Shown here: in pieces, positions 16,916 through 25,754 of the stretch
How the letters are laid out: every line of letters begins with the position of its first letter
Position numbering within the stretch: position 1 is the stretch's first letter
Assembly (NCBI RefSeq): GCF_012844365.1
Contig: NZ_CP051626.1
Coordinates: 3,968,001 to 4,032,000 of the forward strand
Length of the DNA stretch: 64,000 nucleotides
Direction: 5' to 3'
From: Brevibacterium sp. 'Marine'
GTDB taxonomy: Bacteria; Actinomycetota; Actinomycetes; Actinomycetales; Brevibacteriaceae
Notes under the pieces: generated by a model
The model's database searches: none
What the model was told of the DNA's origin: nothing
Seen by the model: only the letters and a program-made list of their open reading frames with translations
Translations under genes and position numbers: made by a program

Positions 16916-17874
16916 TGCACATAGTTCTGGTCGAGGATGACGAAGTCATCCGCGAAACGACGCAGATCGGACTCGAACGCTTCGATTACACGGTCTCGGC
17001 ATTTGCCGACGGCCGCGAAGGGTACGAGTTCGTCTCCGCCAACGGCGCCGACGTCCTGCTTCTCGATCTCATGCTGCCGACGATGAACGGCGCCTCCATC
17101 TGCCGCGCCGTGCGCGAGCGCTCGACGATCCCGATCATCATCATCTCCGCCCGCTCCGATGCCATCGACATCGTCCAGGCGCTCGAGGCCGGAGCCGACG
17201 ACTACCTGACCAAGCCCTTCGACATGCAGGTGCTCAACGCCCGCATCCGCGCGGTCGTCCGTCGGTTCATCACCACCGGCACCGACCGGTTCGGCTACTC
17301 CCCCGCCCCCGAAGCGGATGAGCATCACGACACCGTGATCGGCCCCGGCGGCATGGTCACCGGCGACGGCATCCCCGAGGTCCTCGGCGCCAGCCCCGGC
17401 ATGGACACCCGGGATCGACTGCGAGCGCAGCTCGAATCCGATGACACCTACCTCGGTGCCGGTGGGAAATTCACCACCGCCCCCGAGGCGGACGACGACG
17501 AAGAGGCGATCGGCGGAGTTCCCCCGCGCCCGAGCGGCTCCCCCACGGTGGCCGCGGAGACGTCCGATTCCGACGGCGGGCTCGGCCAGTTCCGCACGCG
17601 GCTGGGGTCCCTGGTCCTCGACACCGGCCGGCTGACGGTCGAGGTCGACGGGGAGGAAGTCCACCTCACCCCGACCGAGCTGCGGGTCCTCCTGCTGCTG
17701 ACCGAGCAGCCCGAGCACGTGTATTCGCGGGAGAAGATCGCGTTCACGGTGTGGGGCTACGAATGGGCCGGCGACTCCCGCGTCGTCGACGTCCACATCC
17801 AGCGCCTGCGGAAGAAGATCGGGGCGAGCATGATCGAAACCGTTCGCGGATTCGGTTACCGCTTCGCAGGCTGA
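16915..17874 (+). CDS. OmpR-family response regulator with long linker
   Basis: A 319-residue regulator, about 90 residues longer than usual. The receiver carries EDDE and the phospho-acceptor Asp51 (LLLDLMLPTMNG), then TKPFD with the conserved Lys. The C-terminal winged helix is a normal Trans_reg_C domain (WGYEWAGDSRVVDVHIQRLRKKIG, then RGFGYRF). Between them lies an acidic, Gly/Pro/Glu-rich linker from about residue 122 to 220. The gene sits between the lipoprotein (1-base overlap) and the kinase (4-base gap). That order equals cseA-cseB-cseC of Streptomyces, where the system answers cell-envelope stress. This is an analogy, not proof. Confidence 0.88.
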   Translation: MHIVLVEDDEVIRETTQIGLERFDYTVSAFADGREGYEFVSANGADVLLLDLMLPTMNGASICRAVRERSTIPIIIISARSDAIDIVQALEAGADDYLTKPFDMQVLNARIRAVVRRFITTGTDRFGYSPAPEADEHHDTVIGPGGMVTGDGIPEVLGASPGMDTRDRLRAQLESDDTYLGAGGKFTTAPEADDDEEAIGGVPPRPSGSPTVAAETSDSDGGLGQFRTRLGSLVLDTGRLTVEVDGEEVHLTPTELRVLLLLTEQPEHVYSREKIAFTVWGYEWAGDSRVVDVHIQRLRKKIGASMIETVRGFGYRFAG

Positions 17875-17878
17875 TCGC

Positions 17879-19165
17879 ATGTCGCTGCGCTGGAAGATCT
17901 CTCTGCTCATCGTCGCCTCGGTGATCATCGCCGTCCTGTCGTGTTCGATCGTGCTGCGGCAATCCGCGGCCCGGGCCGAAGATGACCGGATGCGCTCGAC
18001 CGTGACCGAGCAGCTGACGAATGCGACGGCCATCTTCTCCGAGACCGGGGTGCTCACCCTCAATGCCCGCATCGATGATCCGGAGCTGCCCAAGGAGGCT
18101 CGCAGGTCCGCGCTCAAGGGCCAGAGCGTGACGATCCGGTCCGAGGTCGACGGTGAGGAGATCGTGTGGGCCGCGGCCCCCATCGAGGTCGGCTCGCACA
18201 CCCAGGTGATCTCCGTGCGCGCCTCGACGAAGGACAGCCAGGAGCTCATCGGCCGCATCGACCAGGCGCTGCTGGTGGGTATGATCGGCTCCGCCCTCGT
18301 CGTCGGCGGCGTCGGATCGATCGTCGCCGGCCGCATCTCCCGACGGCTCACGCTCGGCGCGCAGGCCGCCAGGAAGATCGCCGCCGGCGACACGACGACG
18401 CGCATCGCCGATGTCATCGACGAATCCGATCAGGAGGTGTGGGCCTTCGCCACGGCCGTCGACACCGCCGTGGCCCGCCTGACCGAACGCATCGACTCCG
18501 AGCAGCGCTTCACCGCCGATCTCGCGCATGAGATGCGCACCCCGCTGACCGGGCTGGTCAACGCCGCAAACCTGCTCGAAGAGGATTCCCGCCCCGCCGA
18601 GCTCGTCAAGGACCGGGTCGTGCGCATGCAGGTTCTCGTCGAAGACCTCCTCGAGGTCTCCCGACTCGATGCCGGACGCGCCAATCCCGAGTTCACCCGC
18701 GTCGACATCGATCAGGCGATCCGTTCTCTGCTGGGCACGATGGAAGCTTCGGGCGCCCTCGCCGGCCACCAGATCGACACCCATCTGGCGGCACTGAATT
18801 CGAACCTGGTCACCGATGTCCGGCGCTTCGAACGCATCGTGTCGAACCTGCTCGTCAACGCGATCAAGCACGGTGGCGATCCCATCCGGCTGGAGACGAG
18901 CACGCGCAGCATCGTCGTCACCGACTCCGGCTCGGGCTATCCGCCGGACATCGTCAACACCGGCCCGACCCGCTTCGTCTCCGCCGGCGGCGGCGGAATG
19001 GGGCTCGGTCTCGTCATCGCGCAGGGGCAGGCCCGCCTGCTCGGAATCACACTGATCTTCAGTAACGATCCCGTAACAGGCGGTGCGCGGACCGAAGTGA
19101 TCTTCCCCGAGGAAGACGCCCAGGAGCGCGCCCTCCGACAGTACATCGAGAGCCGATCCGAATAA
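17879..19165 (+). CDS. sensor histidine kinase (CseC-like position)
   Basis: A 428-residue membrane kinase. Two helices (about 8-28 and 135-160) enclose a short extracytoplasmic sensor of roughly 105 residues. HAMP follows, then the dimerisation helix with His217 in HEMRTPLTGL and an ATPase with GLGLVIAQGQARLLG. The N box is NLLVNAIKHGG. It would phosphorylate the regulator four bases upstream. The short extracytoplasmic domain together with a lipoprotein in the same operon suggests that envelope state is sensed through the lipoprotein. Confidence 0.88.
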   Translation: MSLRWKISLLIVASVIIAVLSCSIVLRQSAARAEDDRMRSTVTEQLTNATAIFSETGVLTLNARIDDPELPKEARRSALKGQSVTIRSEVDGEEIVWAAAPIEVGSHTQVISVRASTKDSQELIGRIDQALLVGMIGSALVVGGVGSIVAGRISRRLTLGAQAARKIAAGDTTTRIADVIDESDQEVWAFATAVDTAVARLTERIDSEQRFTADLAHEMRTPLTGLVNAANLLEEDSRPAELVKDRVVRMQVLVEDLLEVSRLDAGRANPEFTRVDIDQAIRSLLGTMEASGALAGHQIDTHLAALNSNLVTDVRRFERIVSNLLVNAIKHGGDPIRLETSTRSIVVTDSGSGYPPDIVNTGPTRFVSAGGGGMGLGLVIAQGQARLLGITLIFSNDPVTGGARTEVIFPEEDAQERALRQYIESRSE

Positions 19166-19170
19166 TCCTC

Positions 19171-19180
19171 GCCGAGGCGG
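19171..19180 (+). repeat. intergenic copy of the CCGAGGCGG word
   Basis: GCCGAGGCGG begins six bases after the kinase stop codon. Confidence 0.6.
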
Positions 19181-19391
19181 CCCTCACCTTGGTTCAGGGC
19201 GCTGACCTGGAATGACGGCAGGAATTCGAGGTTCCGCTGAAATCGACCTGGGTGCCGGCCGACCGCCCGCGAGTGCGACTCGTCACTAAAATATGACAGG
19301 TTCGATATATTCCCGTTACACTTTTGTGATGTAGTTTTGGAGTCGTCGGAACGTCGACGGTCTTCGAGGAGTCACAGCCATACGGAGAGTT

Positions 19392-20450
19392 ATGCCAGAG
19401 TCATCATCGACCACAGAGTCACCGGTGCGTCGACGGGATCTGCACAGGCGACGCTCATCGTCCCCGTTCTCTCGCACCCGCACCTCGACTCGCAGCACCG
19501 GGGCACCGACCGCGCCTGCGTCCGCTGACTCCGAAACCGAGAACCTGTCGCCCAGGCGCGCAGCGATGGCCGCCGAGGCGCGAGCGACTCAGTCGTCCCC
19601 GCGTCGGACCGCAATGGCTCGAGAAGCCGCCGCGGTTCCCACGACCTTCGGCTCAGCGTCTGCCTCGTCCGCCCGTCGGGTCAGCGCAGGAGCCGCCGAG
19701 AGCCGCGGGTCCGATGGTGCGCTGCTCAAGTCCGTGCGCAAGAAGAAGGTGCGGACCGTTTCGACTCTGGCTGCCGTCTCAGTGGCGGGTGCCGCCACTG
19801 CAGTGACGATGCTGGTCAACAACCTCGGCGGAGGCGCGGAGGTCAAGACCGACCCGACCGCCGCGGGTGAGCCCGCCGCCATCAATGCTGAGAAGGTCAA
19901 CGCGGACGTCCCCGAGGTCAAGGGGAAGTCGTCGATGGAGATCGGCGTGCCGAGCGCCAAGCAGAAGAAGGTCGAAGCCGCGTCCCGCGCGGTCGAGAAG
20001 AGTGCCCTGCCCGGCTGCGATGAGAAGCAGAACTTCGATCAGTCCGCCGGCAACGGCGAGCTGCCCGATGAGTGGCTGTGCGACCTCGGCAAGGAAGACC
20101 ACCGACTCCGTGCCGATGCCGCCGTCTCCTTCGCGAAGATGAATGCCGCCTACAAGAAGGACACCGGCAAGGAACTCGAGATCACGGATTCCTACCGCGA
20201 CATGGCCGGACAGGTCTCTGTGGCCGGCCGGAAGCCGGGTTTGGCCGCCAAGCCGGGCACCTCACTGCATGGTTGGGGCATCGCCCTCGACCTCGGCGGT
20301 GGAGTCGCCTCGAAGTCCGGAGCCTGGAGCTGGCTCGTCGAGCACGGGGACGAATACGGCTGGGAGAACCCCGACTGGGCCAAGTCGAGCATGTACGAGC
20401 CCTGGCACTGGGAATACACTCCCGCCCGCGACTCGATTCCCGGCAAGTGA
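19392..20450 (+). CDS. D-alanyl-D-alanine carboxypeptidase, VanY/M15 family
   Basis: A 352-residue type II membrane protein. A long basic, Ser/Arg/Ala-rich cytoplasmic N terminus (about 115 residues) precedes one membrane helix (roughly 121-142). The C-terminal extracytoplasmic domain is peptidase M15. The zinc ligands His293 and Asp300 (HGWGIALD) and His339, and the catalytic Glu336 (EPWHWEY), are all present. It would trim the terminal D-Ala from peptidoglycan stem peptides. GGAGAG lies upstream of ATG 19392. The 226-base gap before it contains an AT-rich stretch (19286-19330) likely to hold the promoter. It follows the envelope-stress-like two-component operon and may be one of its targets, by position only. 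Confidence 0.87.
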   Translation: MPESSSTTESPVRRRDLHRRRSSSPFSRTRTSTRSTGAPTAPASADSETENLSPRRAAMAAEARATQSSPRRTAMAREAAAVPTTFGSASASSARRVSAGAAESRGSDGALLKSVRKKKVRTVSTLAAVSVAGAATAVTMLVNNLGGGAEVKTDPTAAGEPAAINAEKVNADVPEVKGKSSMEIGVPSAKQKKVEAASRAVEKSALPGCDEKQNFDQSAGNGELPDEWLCDLGKEDHRLRADAAVSFAKMNAAYKKDTGKELEITDSYRDMAGQVSVAGRKPGLAAKPGTSLHGWGIALDLGGGVASKSGAWSWLVEHGDEYGWENPDWAKSSMYEPWHWEYTPARDSIPGK

Positions 20451-20454
20451 TCGA

Positions 20455-21072
20455 TCAGCTGCGCAGTGCCCGTCCGTAGCGGCGGCGGTAGACGATCTGA
20501 GCGAGCCGAACGAACGGTTCGCCGAGTCTCCAGATGCCCTGCCCCGCCCGCGAGACCGACCTCAGGACGAGGAAGACTCGGTCGTCGGCGGTGCGGATGA
20601 GAATGAATGACTCCTCTCCGGTGATCGGATGTCCCGGCTTCGTGCCGTAGGTGAAGCCGCACCGGTCCTCCCCGTCGACGACGTCGATGACGCGTGAGGG
20701 CTCAGGCAGCCGGAAGGGGCCGAGGCGCACGCGGATCGTCGGCTCCTGCCCCGGCTCCACCCGAGGCGGCCGACTGGCACTCTCACCGCCCGAGCGAGCG
20801 TCGGCATCAGCCGTCGTCTCCCCTCGACCCGCTCGATCGGCTCCGCCCGCGCTCCCGGCGAGGACGGCGTCGACGTTCACCTCGATGTCGAATCCGCTGC
20901 GGATCTTGACCTTCCAGTGCAGGAGCTCCTCGGCGCAGCGGTCGAACGTCTCTTTCCCGTGGCCGACGAAGTACGCGGATTCGAAGTGACGGTAGCCGTC
21001 GGGACGCTCCAGCCACCTCGGCGAGAGGGGATGTGTCAGCGTCACGGGACGGTCGTCGGAATGGTCGGCCAT
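20455..21072 (-). CDS. DUF1990 family protein
   Basis: A 205-residue cytoplasmic protein of the DUF1990 family. The conserved N-terminal part (YRHFESAYFVGHG, then LHWKVKIRSGF) and C-terminal part (GFTYGTKPGHPITGEESFIL) are both recognisable. A roughly 42-residue Gly/Ala/Arg/Glu-rich insert (about residues 71-112) separates them. Its function is not known to me. Only four bases separate its stop from that of the converging M15 gene. The ATG has TAGGTT six bases upstream, so the transcript may be leaderless, and the three 22-base repeats sit immediately upstream. Confidence 0.8.
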   Translation of the reverse strand: MADHSDDRPVTLTHPLSPRWLERPDGYRHFESAYFVGHGKETFDRCAEELLHWKVKIRSGFDIEVNVDAVLAGSAGGADRAGRGETTADADARSGGESASRPPRVEPGQEPTIRVRLGPFRLPEPSRVIDVVDGEDRCGFTYGTKPGHPITGEESFILIRTADDRVFLVLRSVSRAGQGIWRLGEPFVRLAQIVYRRRYGRALRS

Positions 21073-21080
21073 GTCTCCAA

Positions 21081-21146
21081 CCTAACGGACTCGGGCCGTC
21101 AGCCTAACGGACGCGGCCCGTCAACTCTACGGACTCGAACCGTGGG
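21081..21146 (+). repeat. three tandem 22-bp units between DUF1990 and MaoC genes
   Basis: Units at 21081-21102, 21103-21124 and 21125-21146 share the pattern CTAACGGACTCGGGCCGTC with a few changes. Each unit contains ACGG and CCGT half-sites, so each is a partial inverted repeat. They lie in the gap between divergent genes and overlap the region where the DUF1990 promoter must be, which suits a regulator-binding array. Confidence 0.75.
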
Positions 21147-21262
21147 ACTCACAGTCCGGACGACGGGGTGGCGTCGACCGGACGGCCACGTATGATGCCA
21201 AGAACAGCGGACCTCAATCGAATGTCCGCTCAGCATCTGAGCCAGGATCAAAGGAGAACCAC

Positions 21263-21715
21263 GTGCGCACAATCAACGGCATCGACGAGATCGAATCGCT
21301 CATCGGCCAGGGGCTCGGCTCCTCCGAGTGGATGACGATGGATCAGGACGCGATCAACACCTTCGCCGACGTCACCGGCGACCACCAGTGGATCCACGTC
21401 GACGAAGCACGCGCTGCCGAGGGGCCCTACGGCGCGACGATCGTCCACGGATTCTTCACCCTCTCGCTCATCCCGAAGTTCTCCACCGAGGTCTTCACCA
21501 TCGAGGGCGTGTCGATCCGCGTCAACTACGGCCTCAACAAGGTCCGCTTCCTCCAGCCCGTCGTCGTCGGCTCCCGACTGCGCGGGACCATCAGGGTCAA
21601 GGACGTCATCCGCGGCGACAAGGGCACTCAGGTCATCCTCGAGCACACGATCGAGATCGAAGGCCAGGACCGCCCCGCCTGCTTCGCCGAGGTGGTCACC
21701 CTCCTCGTCGAGTGA
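21263..21715 (+). CDS. MaoC-family (R)-specific enoyl-CoA hydratase-like protein
   Basis: A 150-residue single hot-dog domain. DVTGDHQWIH carries the catalytic pair of the hydratase-2 motif (Asp40 and His45). Such proteins hydrate 2-enoyl-CoA to (R)-3-hydroxyacyl-CoA in fatty-acid metabolism. The length is normal for a single-domain member. GTG 21263 follows a strong ribosome binding site (AAAGGAGA). A TATGAT hexamer at 21191-21196 is the likely -10, leaving a long leader. It stands alone between the tandem repeats and a hairpin element. Confidence 0.85.
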   Translation: MRTINGIDEIESLIGQGLGSSEWMTMDQDAINTFADVTGDHQWIHVDEARAAEGPYGATIVHGFFTLSLIPKFSTEVFTIEGVSIRVNYGLNKVRFLQPVVVGSRLRGTIRVKDVIRGDKGTQVILEHTIEIEGQDRPACFAEVVTLLVE

Positions 21716-21738
21716 GCTGAGCGCCGCCTTCTGTCGGC

Positions 21739-21802
21739 GGGTTAAGTGGGGTCAGATTGCCATTTTCGAGCCGGAAATGAGCATTCTGGCCCCACATAAC
21801 CC
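21739..21802. repeat. imperfect inverted repeat, copy A of a paired element
   Basis: The left arm begins GGGTTAAGTGGGGTCAGA and the right arm is its complement with several mismatches. It shares TTAAGTGGGGTCAGATTGC with the element at 22992-23055. It lies 66 bases downstream of the DUF559 gene's stop. Confidence 0.8.
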
Positions 21803-21867
21803 ACCCCGAGCGGTGCGATGAACGAGTCCGTGCGGCGGCTGGTCGACCACGTTGCCTCGTCGCGTTC

Positions 21868-22872
21868 TCAGATCAGACCGCCGGCACGCAGCTTGTGGGC
21901 GATCAGGCGGCAGACCTCCGCCATGTCCGAGTCTTTCGACACTCGGATGACTGTCCATCCCTCAGCCTGAAGTGCTGAGATACGGCGATTGTCCTCAGCG
22001 AACTGAGCAGGCGAGCTGCGGTGGTGATCGCCCTCGTACTCGATGGCGAGTCTGATCGACGGATATCCCATGTCCGGATGGAGCTGCGCATCGATGAGTG
22101 AACACACGACGGCCGGATGGACCACGGGTTCAGGCAGACCTGCGTTGATGAGACAGAGCCGCAGCCGCGTCTCCGCGGGAGAATCGACATCGTCGCGCAC
22201 CAGACCGAGCGCATGCTCAGCTGTGCGACGTCCTTTCACTCGGCGGCGGGAAGCAAGTTCAGCGCGGATCTCGTCGAGGGTCGTCAGCGGCCCACCGTGC
22301 CACCGGCCGACGGCGGCATCACCGAACTCCACGAGCTGCCCGACCGTCAGCACCCGCGCAAGTTCGATGAACAGCTGTGGTGGGGTGATGAGCGGCAGAC
22401 CGTAGAAGTTCTGCGACTGCAGCCATTCGTACCGGTGGAAGACAACATTCTTCCGTCGCCTGGACAGACCTTTGTCCTCGCGGGCCACATGCATCCGCGT
22501 GTCGGCATTCCACGGCACCGGCAGTCCATACAACCGTGCCGCAGTGACGTTGCAGGCGACGACATCAGGGTCGACGCAGACCATGCCCGACAGCTTCACT
22601 CGTTCGTCGATCCACTCGGAATCCGCCCAGCGCGGAGCGACGACCCGAGTCGTGGGATCAGATTCGATCCACACGCCGTAGCCGATCTGCTTGTACTTTC
22701 GCTCATCGTCCAGCGCGCGACGGGTGATTCCCCGCGATACGCCCTGTGCCCGAGTGAACGGAATCGCGGCGGTCATGAGCTGGCGGGGCTTCTCAGTCCA
22801 GGTGCGAACCCGCAGCTTCCGCGGTTTCGGCCCGTCGCGCGGCGGCTGCGGCATCGGCGCCTGATAGTCCAT
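21868..22872 (-). CDS. DUF559 (Vsr-like endonuclease fold) domain protein
   Basis: A 334-residue protein. The N-terminal half resembles the AbiEi-like/DUF559-associated region of actinobacterial hypothetical proteins. The last 100 residues form a DUF559 domain of the very-short-patch-repair endonuclease fold. LAIEYEGDHHR gives the acidic PD-(D/E)XK-like core and GWTVIRVSKD the following strand. Whether it cuts DNA is unknown. It is bracketed by two related hairpin elements, 66 bases after its stop and about 120 bases before its start. The ATG at 22872 has no good ribosome binding site; the open frame extends to 22950. No antitoxin partner is visible. Confidence 0.72.
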   Translation of the reverse strand: MDYQAPMPQPPRDGPKPRKLRVRTWTEKPRQLMTAAIPFTRAQGVSRGITRRALDDERKYKQIGYGVWIESDPTTRVVAPRWADSEWIDERVKLSGMVCVDPDVVACNVTAARLYGLPVPWNADTRMHVAREDKGLSRRRKNVVFHRYEWLQSQNFYGLPLITPPQLFIELARVLTVGQLVEFGDAAVGRWHGGPLTTLDEIRAELASRRRVKGRRTAEHALGLVRDDVDSPAETRLRLCLINAGLPEPVVHPAVVCSLIDAQLHPDMGYPSIRLAIEYEGDHHRSSPAQFAEDNRRISALQAEGWTVIRVSKDSDMAEVCRLIAHKLRAGGLI

Positions 22873-22991
22873 AGGCAGAGGTTGCCTCACCCGCGGCGAA
22901 GAATGCCAGGGGTGGTGACACGCCTGTGGACAGAGCTGCGCTATCCACAAGTCGACCGCGGTTGAGTCACCGGTCTCGCCGCCGGAAACCG

Positions 22992-23055
22992 GAGTTAAGT
23001 GGGGTCAGATTGCACATTTCCGCGTCGAAAATGGCAATCTGACCCCACTTAACTC
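22992..23055. repeat. inverted repeat, copy B of a paired element
   Basis: Arms of 22 bases (22992-23013 and 23034-23055) are perfect complements, reading GAGTTAAGTGGGGTCAGA. The loop region holds diverged copies of CATTTTCG. It lies between the DUF559 gene start and the stop of the trehalose gene. Confidence 0.85.
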
Positions 23056-23073
23056 GATGGAGAGGTTCTGCCC

Positions 23074-25719
23074 TCAGCTCGGGCGGTGGGCGTCGAGCTG
23101 CTGGGCGACGCGGATGTAGCCGAGGTGCGAGTACGCCTGCGGGTGGTTGCCCAGGTGCATCTCGGCAACAGGGTCGTATTCCTCGGACAGCAGCCCGGTG
23201 GGCCCGAGCAGATCGTCGACCTGCCGGAACAGATCCCAGGCATCGTCGATGCGGCCGACCTTGATGAAGGCTTCGATCAGCCACGTCGTGCAGATGTGGA
23301 ACCCGCCCTCGAGTCCGGGCAGGCCGTCATCGTAGCGGTAGCGGAACACCGTCGGACCGACCCGCAGCTCGCGTTCGATCGCGTCGACGGTGGACACGAA
23401 CCTCGGGTCGTCGGCGTCGAGCAGTCCCGAGAGTCCGACGAACAGGGCCGCCGAATCCAGGTCCGTCTCACCGTAGGCGACGGTGAACGCTCCGACTTCC
23501 TCGTTGTAGCCGTGGGTGAGCACGTCGTGGGCGATCTCCTCGCGCAGCTGTCGCCACGCACCGGGCGGCTCCCGATCGAACCGGTCCGCGATCCGCAGCG
23601 CCCGATCGACCGTCACCCAGCACATCACGCGTGTGTACACATTGTGCTTCGGTGCGCGCCGGGCCTCCCAGATCCCGTGATCGGCCTCGAACCACCGTTT
23701 GCCCACGGCTTCGACCATCTGACAGGTGAGCATCCAATAATCCTCGGGCAGCTCGCCGAGGTGGTCGCTGAGTTCGTCGAGGAGCTCCGTGACCGGGCCG
23801 AACACGTCCAGTTGGACCTGATGTTCGGCGGCGTTGCCGACCCGCACCGGCCGTGATCCGGCATATCCGGGCAGGTGGTTGAGCACCGCCTCGGTCGTCA
23901 GGGCCGAACCGTCGACGGCGTAGAGCGGGTGGAGCTGCTCGGGTGAGACCGTGCGCTCGAGGATGCCCGACAGCCAGGAGAGGAAACCTTCGGCCTCGCC
24001 CGTGGAACCGAGGGCGAGCAGGGCGCGGACGGTCATCGACCCGTCGCGCAGCCACGTGTACCGGTAGTCCCAGTTGCGGACGCCGCCGATGCCTTCGGGC
24101 AGAGAGGTCGTGGGGGCGGCGAGGACTCCGCCGGTGGGCTCGTGGCACAGAGCGCGCAGGGTGATCGCGGAGCGGATGACCTCGTCGCGGTGGTGGCTCG
24201 GCAGGGCGAGCGAGTCGACCCAATTCGTCCAGAAGTTCAGGGCGCGTTCGCGCACATGGTGCTCTCCGCCGGTGGCCATGTATCCGGCGTCGCCCGTGCC
24301 CGTCCCGCAGGCGAGGACGAGGACGATGGATCCGCCGGGCTGCTGCGAGGGGATGACGGTCGCCTCGGCGGTGTGGGAGTCGCCGTTCTCGACGATGTCG
24401 AAGTCGATTCCGGGGGCGTGGAGTTCGATCGGCTCCGCAGTGCCGAGCACCGCCACACCGTCATCGGTCCTGGTCATGCGGGTGTGCACCGTGGCGTAGT
24501 CGAGCCTGGGTGCGAACCGGATGCGGGTCGGGGTGTCGCCGGTGAGCACGCGGACGACGATCGTGTCGTCGCTGTGCCCGTCGACGGGTGCGAGGTAGTC
24601 GACACAGCTCAGTCCGGCCCACCGGGTCTCGAGCAGGGTCGAGTTCCCGAGGTAGCGCTGCGTCAGCGGAGCGGCTCCGTTGGCCGGTGCTACGGCGAAG
24701 AATCCGGCCGCCTCGGAGCCGAGGATCTCGGAGAACATCGACGCCGAGTGCGGCAGCGGGTGCGGCATCCAGCAGATGCTGCCGGTCGGGTCGATGAGCG
24801 CGGTCGATTGTCCGTTGCCGATGAGGCTGTGCCGCTGGATCGGGGTGGCGCGACGGCCGAAGAGCCAGGACTTGCGCAGTTCGAACAGGGCGCCGAGGAC
24901 GGTGGAGACCTCGTCCGGTGAGTCGAGGCGGAAGTCGGCGTGTGTGGGCGTGTTCCCAGTTCCGACCTTGAGCCCGAGGTCATCGGCGCCGAGGGTTTCG
25001 AGAGCGAATTCGTCGGCGGTGTCATCGCCGATGAACACGACGGCTTCCGCTCCGGTCTGGCTGCGCAGTCGAGTCAGCGCATCGGCCTTCGACGACGGGA
25101 CGACGGAGAGGTCGATGACCTGTTTGCCGCGGGTGGGGTGGATCGGGTGGGCGGCCGCGAGCTTGTCGACGGCGGCTTCGATCTCCCGCCGGTCGGTCTC
25201 GTCGAGTCCGCGCAGGTGCACGGCCACACCTGTGGTCTTGTGCTCGATGACGTCGCGCGGCAGGGCGCGGGTGAGGTCGGCGCGGAAGTCGGCGAGGACC
25301 GCCCGCTGCGAATCGGTGAGCGTATCGATGGTGAATGTGTCGGTCTCGCCGCCGTGAGACCCGAAGAGGTGGACCTCCCTGGGCAGGCGCGACATCGCCG
25401 CGAGGTCGCGCAGGCTGCGACCGGAGATCACCCCCGCCGAGGTGGACGGCAGGAGGGCGAGCGCGCGCAGCGAGTCGACCGAGCTCTCCAGGGGAAAGGC
25501 TTGGCTGGGGACGTCGACGATGGGGGCGATCGTCCCGTCGTAGTCGGTGGCCACCAGCAGCGATGGAGAGCGGGAGAGTGCGAAGAGGCGCCGGAAGAGG
25601 ACGGGGTCGAGTGCTCGGCTGGCTTCGGCAAGGTCGCCCAATAATTCGGAGGACCTCACCGAGGCGGCGATGGTGGCCAATCGGGATTCGGTTGCGCTCT
25701 CGTGCTCGACAGTGCTCAT
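23074..25719 (-). CDS. trehalose-6-phosphate phosphatase fused to GH15 trehalase/glucoamylase-type hydrolase
   Basis: An 881-residue two-domain cytoplasmic enzyme. Residues about 40-265 form a HAD phosphatase of the OtsB type: DYDGT (Asp59, Asp61) is motif I and FIGDDTADEFAL the motif III acidic cluster. From about 270 on it is glycoside hydrolase family 15 (IGNGQSTALI, NWDYRYTWLRDGS). In actinobacteria GH15 proteins of this kind include trehalases. The fusion could turn trehalose-6-phosphate into trehalose and on to glucose, so it looks catabolic or turnover-directed. No otsA lies nearby. AGGTGAG precedes the ATG. The DUF308 gene upstream is 35 bases away and probably co-transcribed. Confidence 0.87.
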   Translation of the reverse strand: MSTVEHESATESRLATIAASVRSSELLGDLAEASRALDPVLFRRLFALSRSPSLLVATDYDGTIAPIVDVPSQAFPLESSVDSLRALALLPSTSAGVISGRSLRDLAAMSRLPREVHLFGSHGGETDTFTIDTLTDSQRAVLADFRADLTRALPRDVIEHKTTGVAVHLRGLDETDRREIEAAVDKLAAAHPIHPTRGKQVIDLSVVPSSKADALTRLRSQTGAEAVVFIGDDTADEFALETLGADDLGLKVGTGNTPTHADFRLDSPDEVSTVLGALFELRKSWLFGRRATPIQRHSLIGNGQSTALIDPTGSICWMPHPLPHSASMFSEILGSEAAGFFAVAPANGAAPLTQRYLGNSTLLETRWAGLSCVDYLAPVDGHSDDTIVVRVLTGDTPTRIRFAPRLDYATVHTRMTRTDDGVAVLGTAEPIELHAPGIDFDIVENGDSHTAEATVIPSQQPGGSIVLVLACGTGTGDAGYMATGGEHHVRERALNFWTNWVDSLALPSHHRDEVIRSAITLRALCHEPTGGVLAAPTTSLPEGIGGVRNWDYRYTWLRDGSMTVRALLALGSTGEAEGFLSWLSGILERTVSPEQLHPLYAVDGSALTTEAVLNHLPGYAGSRPVRVGNAAEHQVQLDVFGPVTELLDELSDHLGELPEDYWMLTCQMVEAVGKRWFEADHGIWEARRAPKHNVYTRVMCWVTVDRALRIADRFDREPPGAWRQLREEIAHDVLTHGYNEEVGAFTVAYGETDLDSAALFVGLSGLLDADDPRFVSTVDAIERELRVGPTVFRYRYDDGLPGLEGGFHICTTWLIEAFIKVGRIDDAWDLFRQVDDLLGPTGLLSEEYDPVAEMHLGNHPQAYSHLGYIRVAQQLDAHRPS

Positions 25720-25754
25720 CTCACCTCTGGTGTCTCGGTTGGCTCGGGTGCCGG

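Noticed and set aside
21868-22950. DUF559/AbiEi-like protein as a type IV toxin-antitoxin antitoxin
   Set aside because: No nucleotidyltransferase toxin lies next to it, and the neighbours are metabolic genes.
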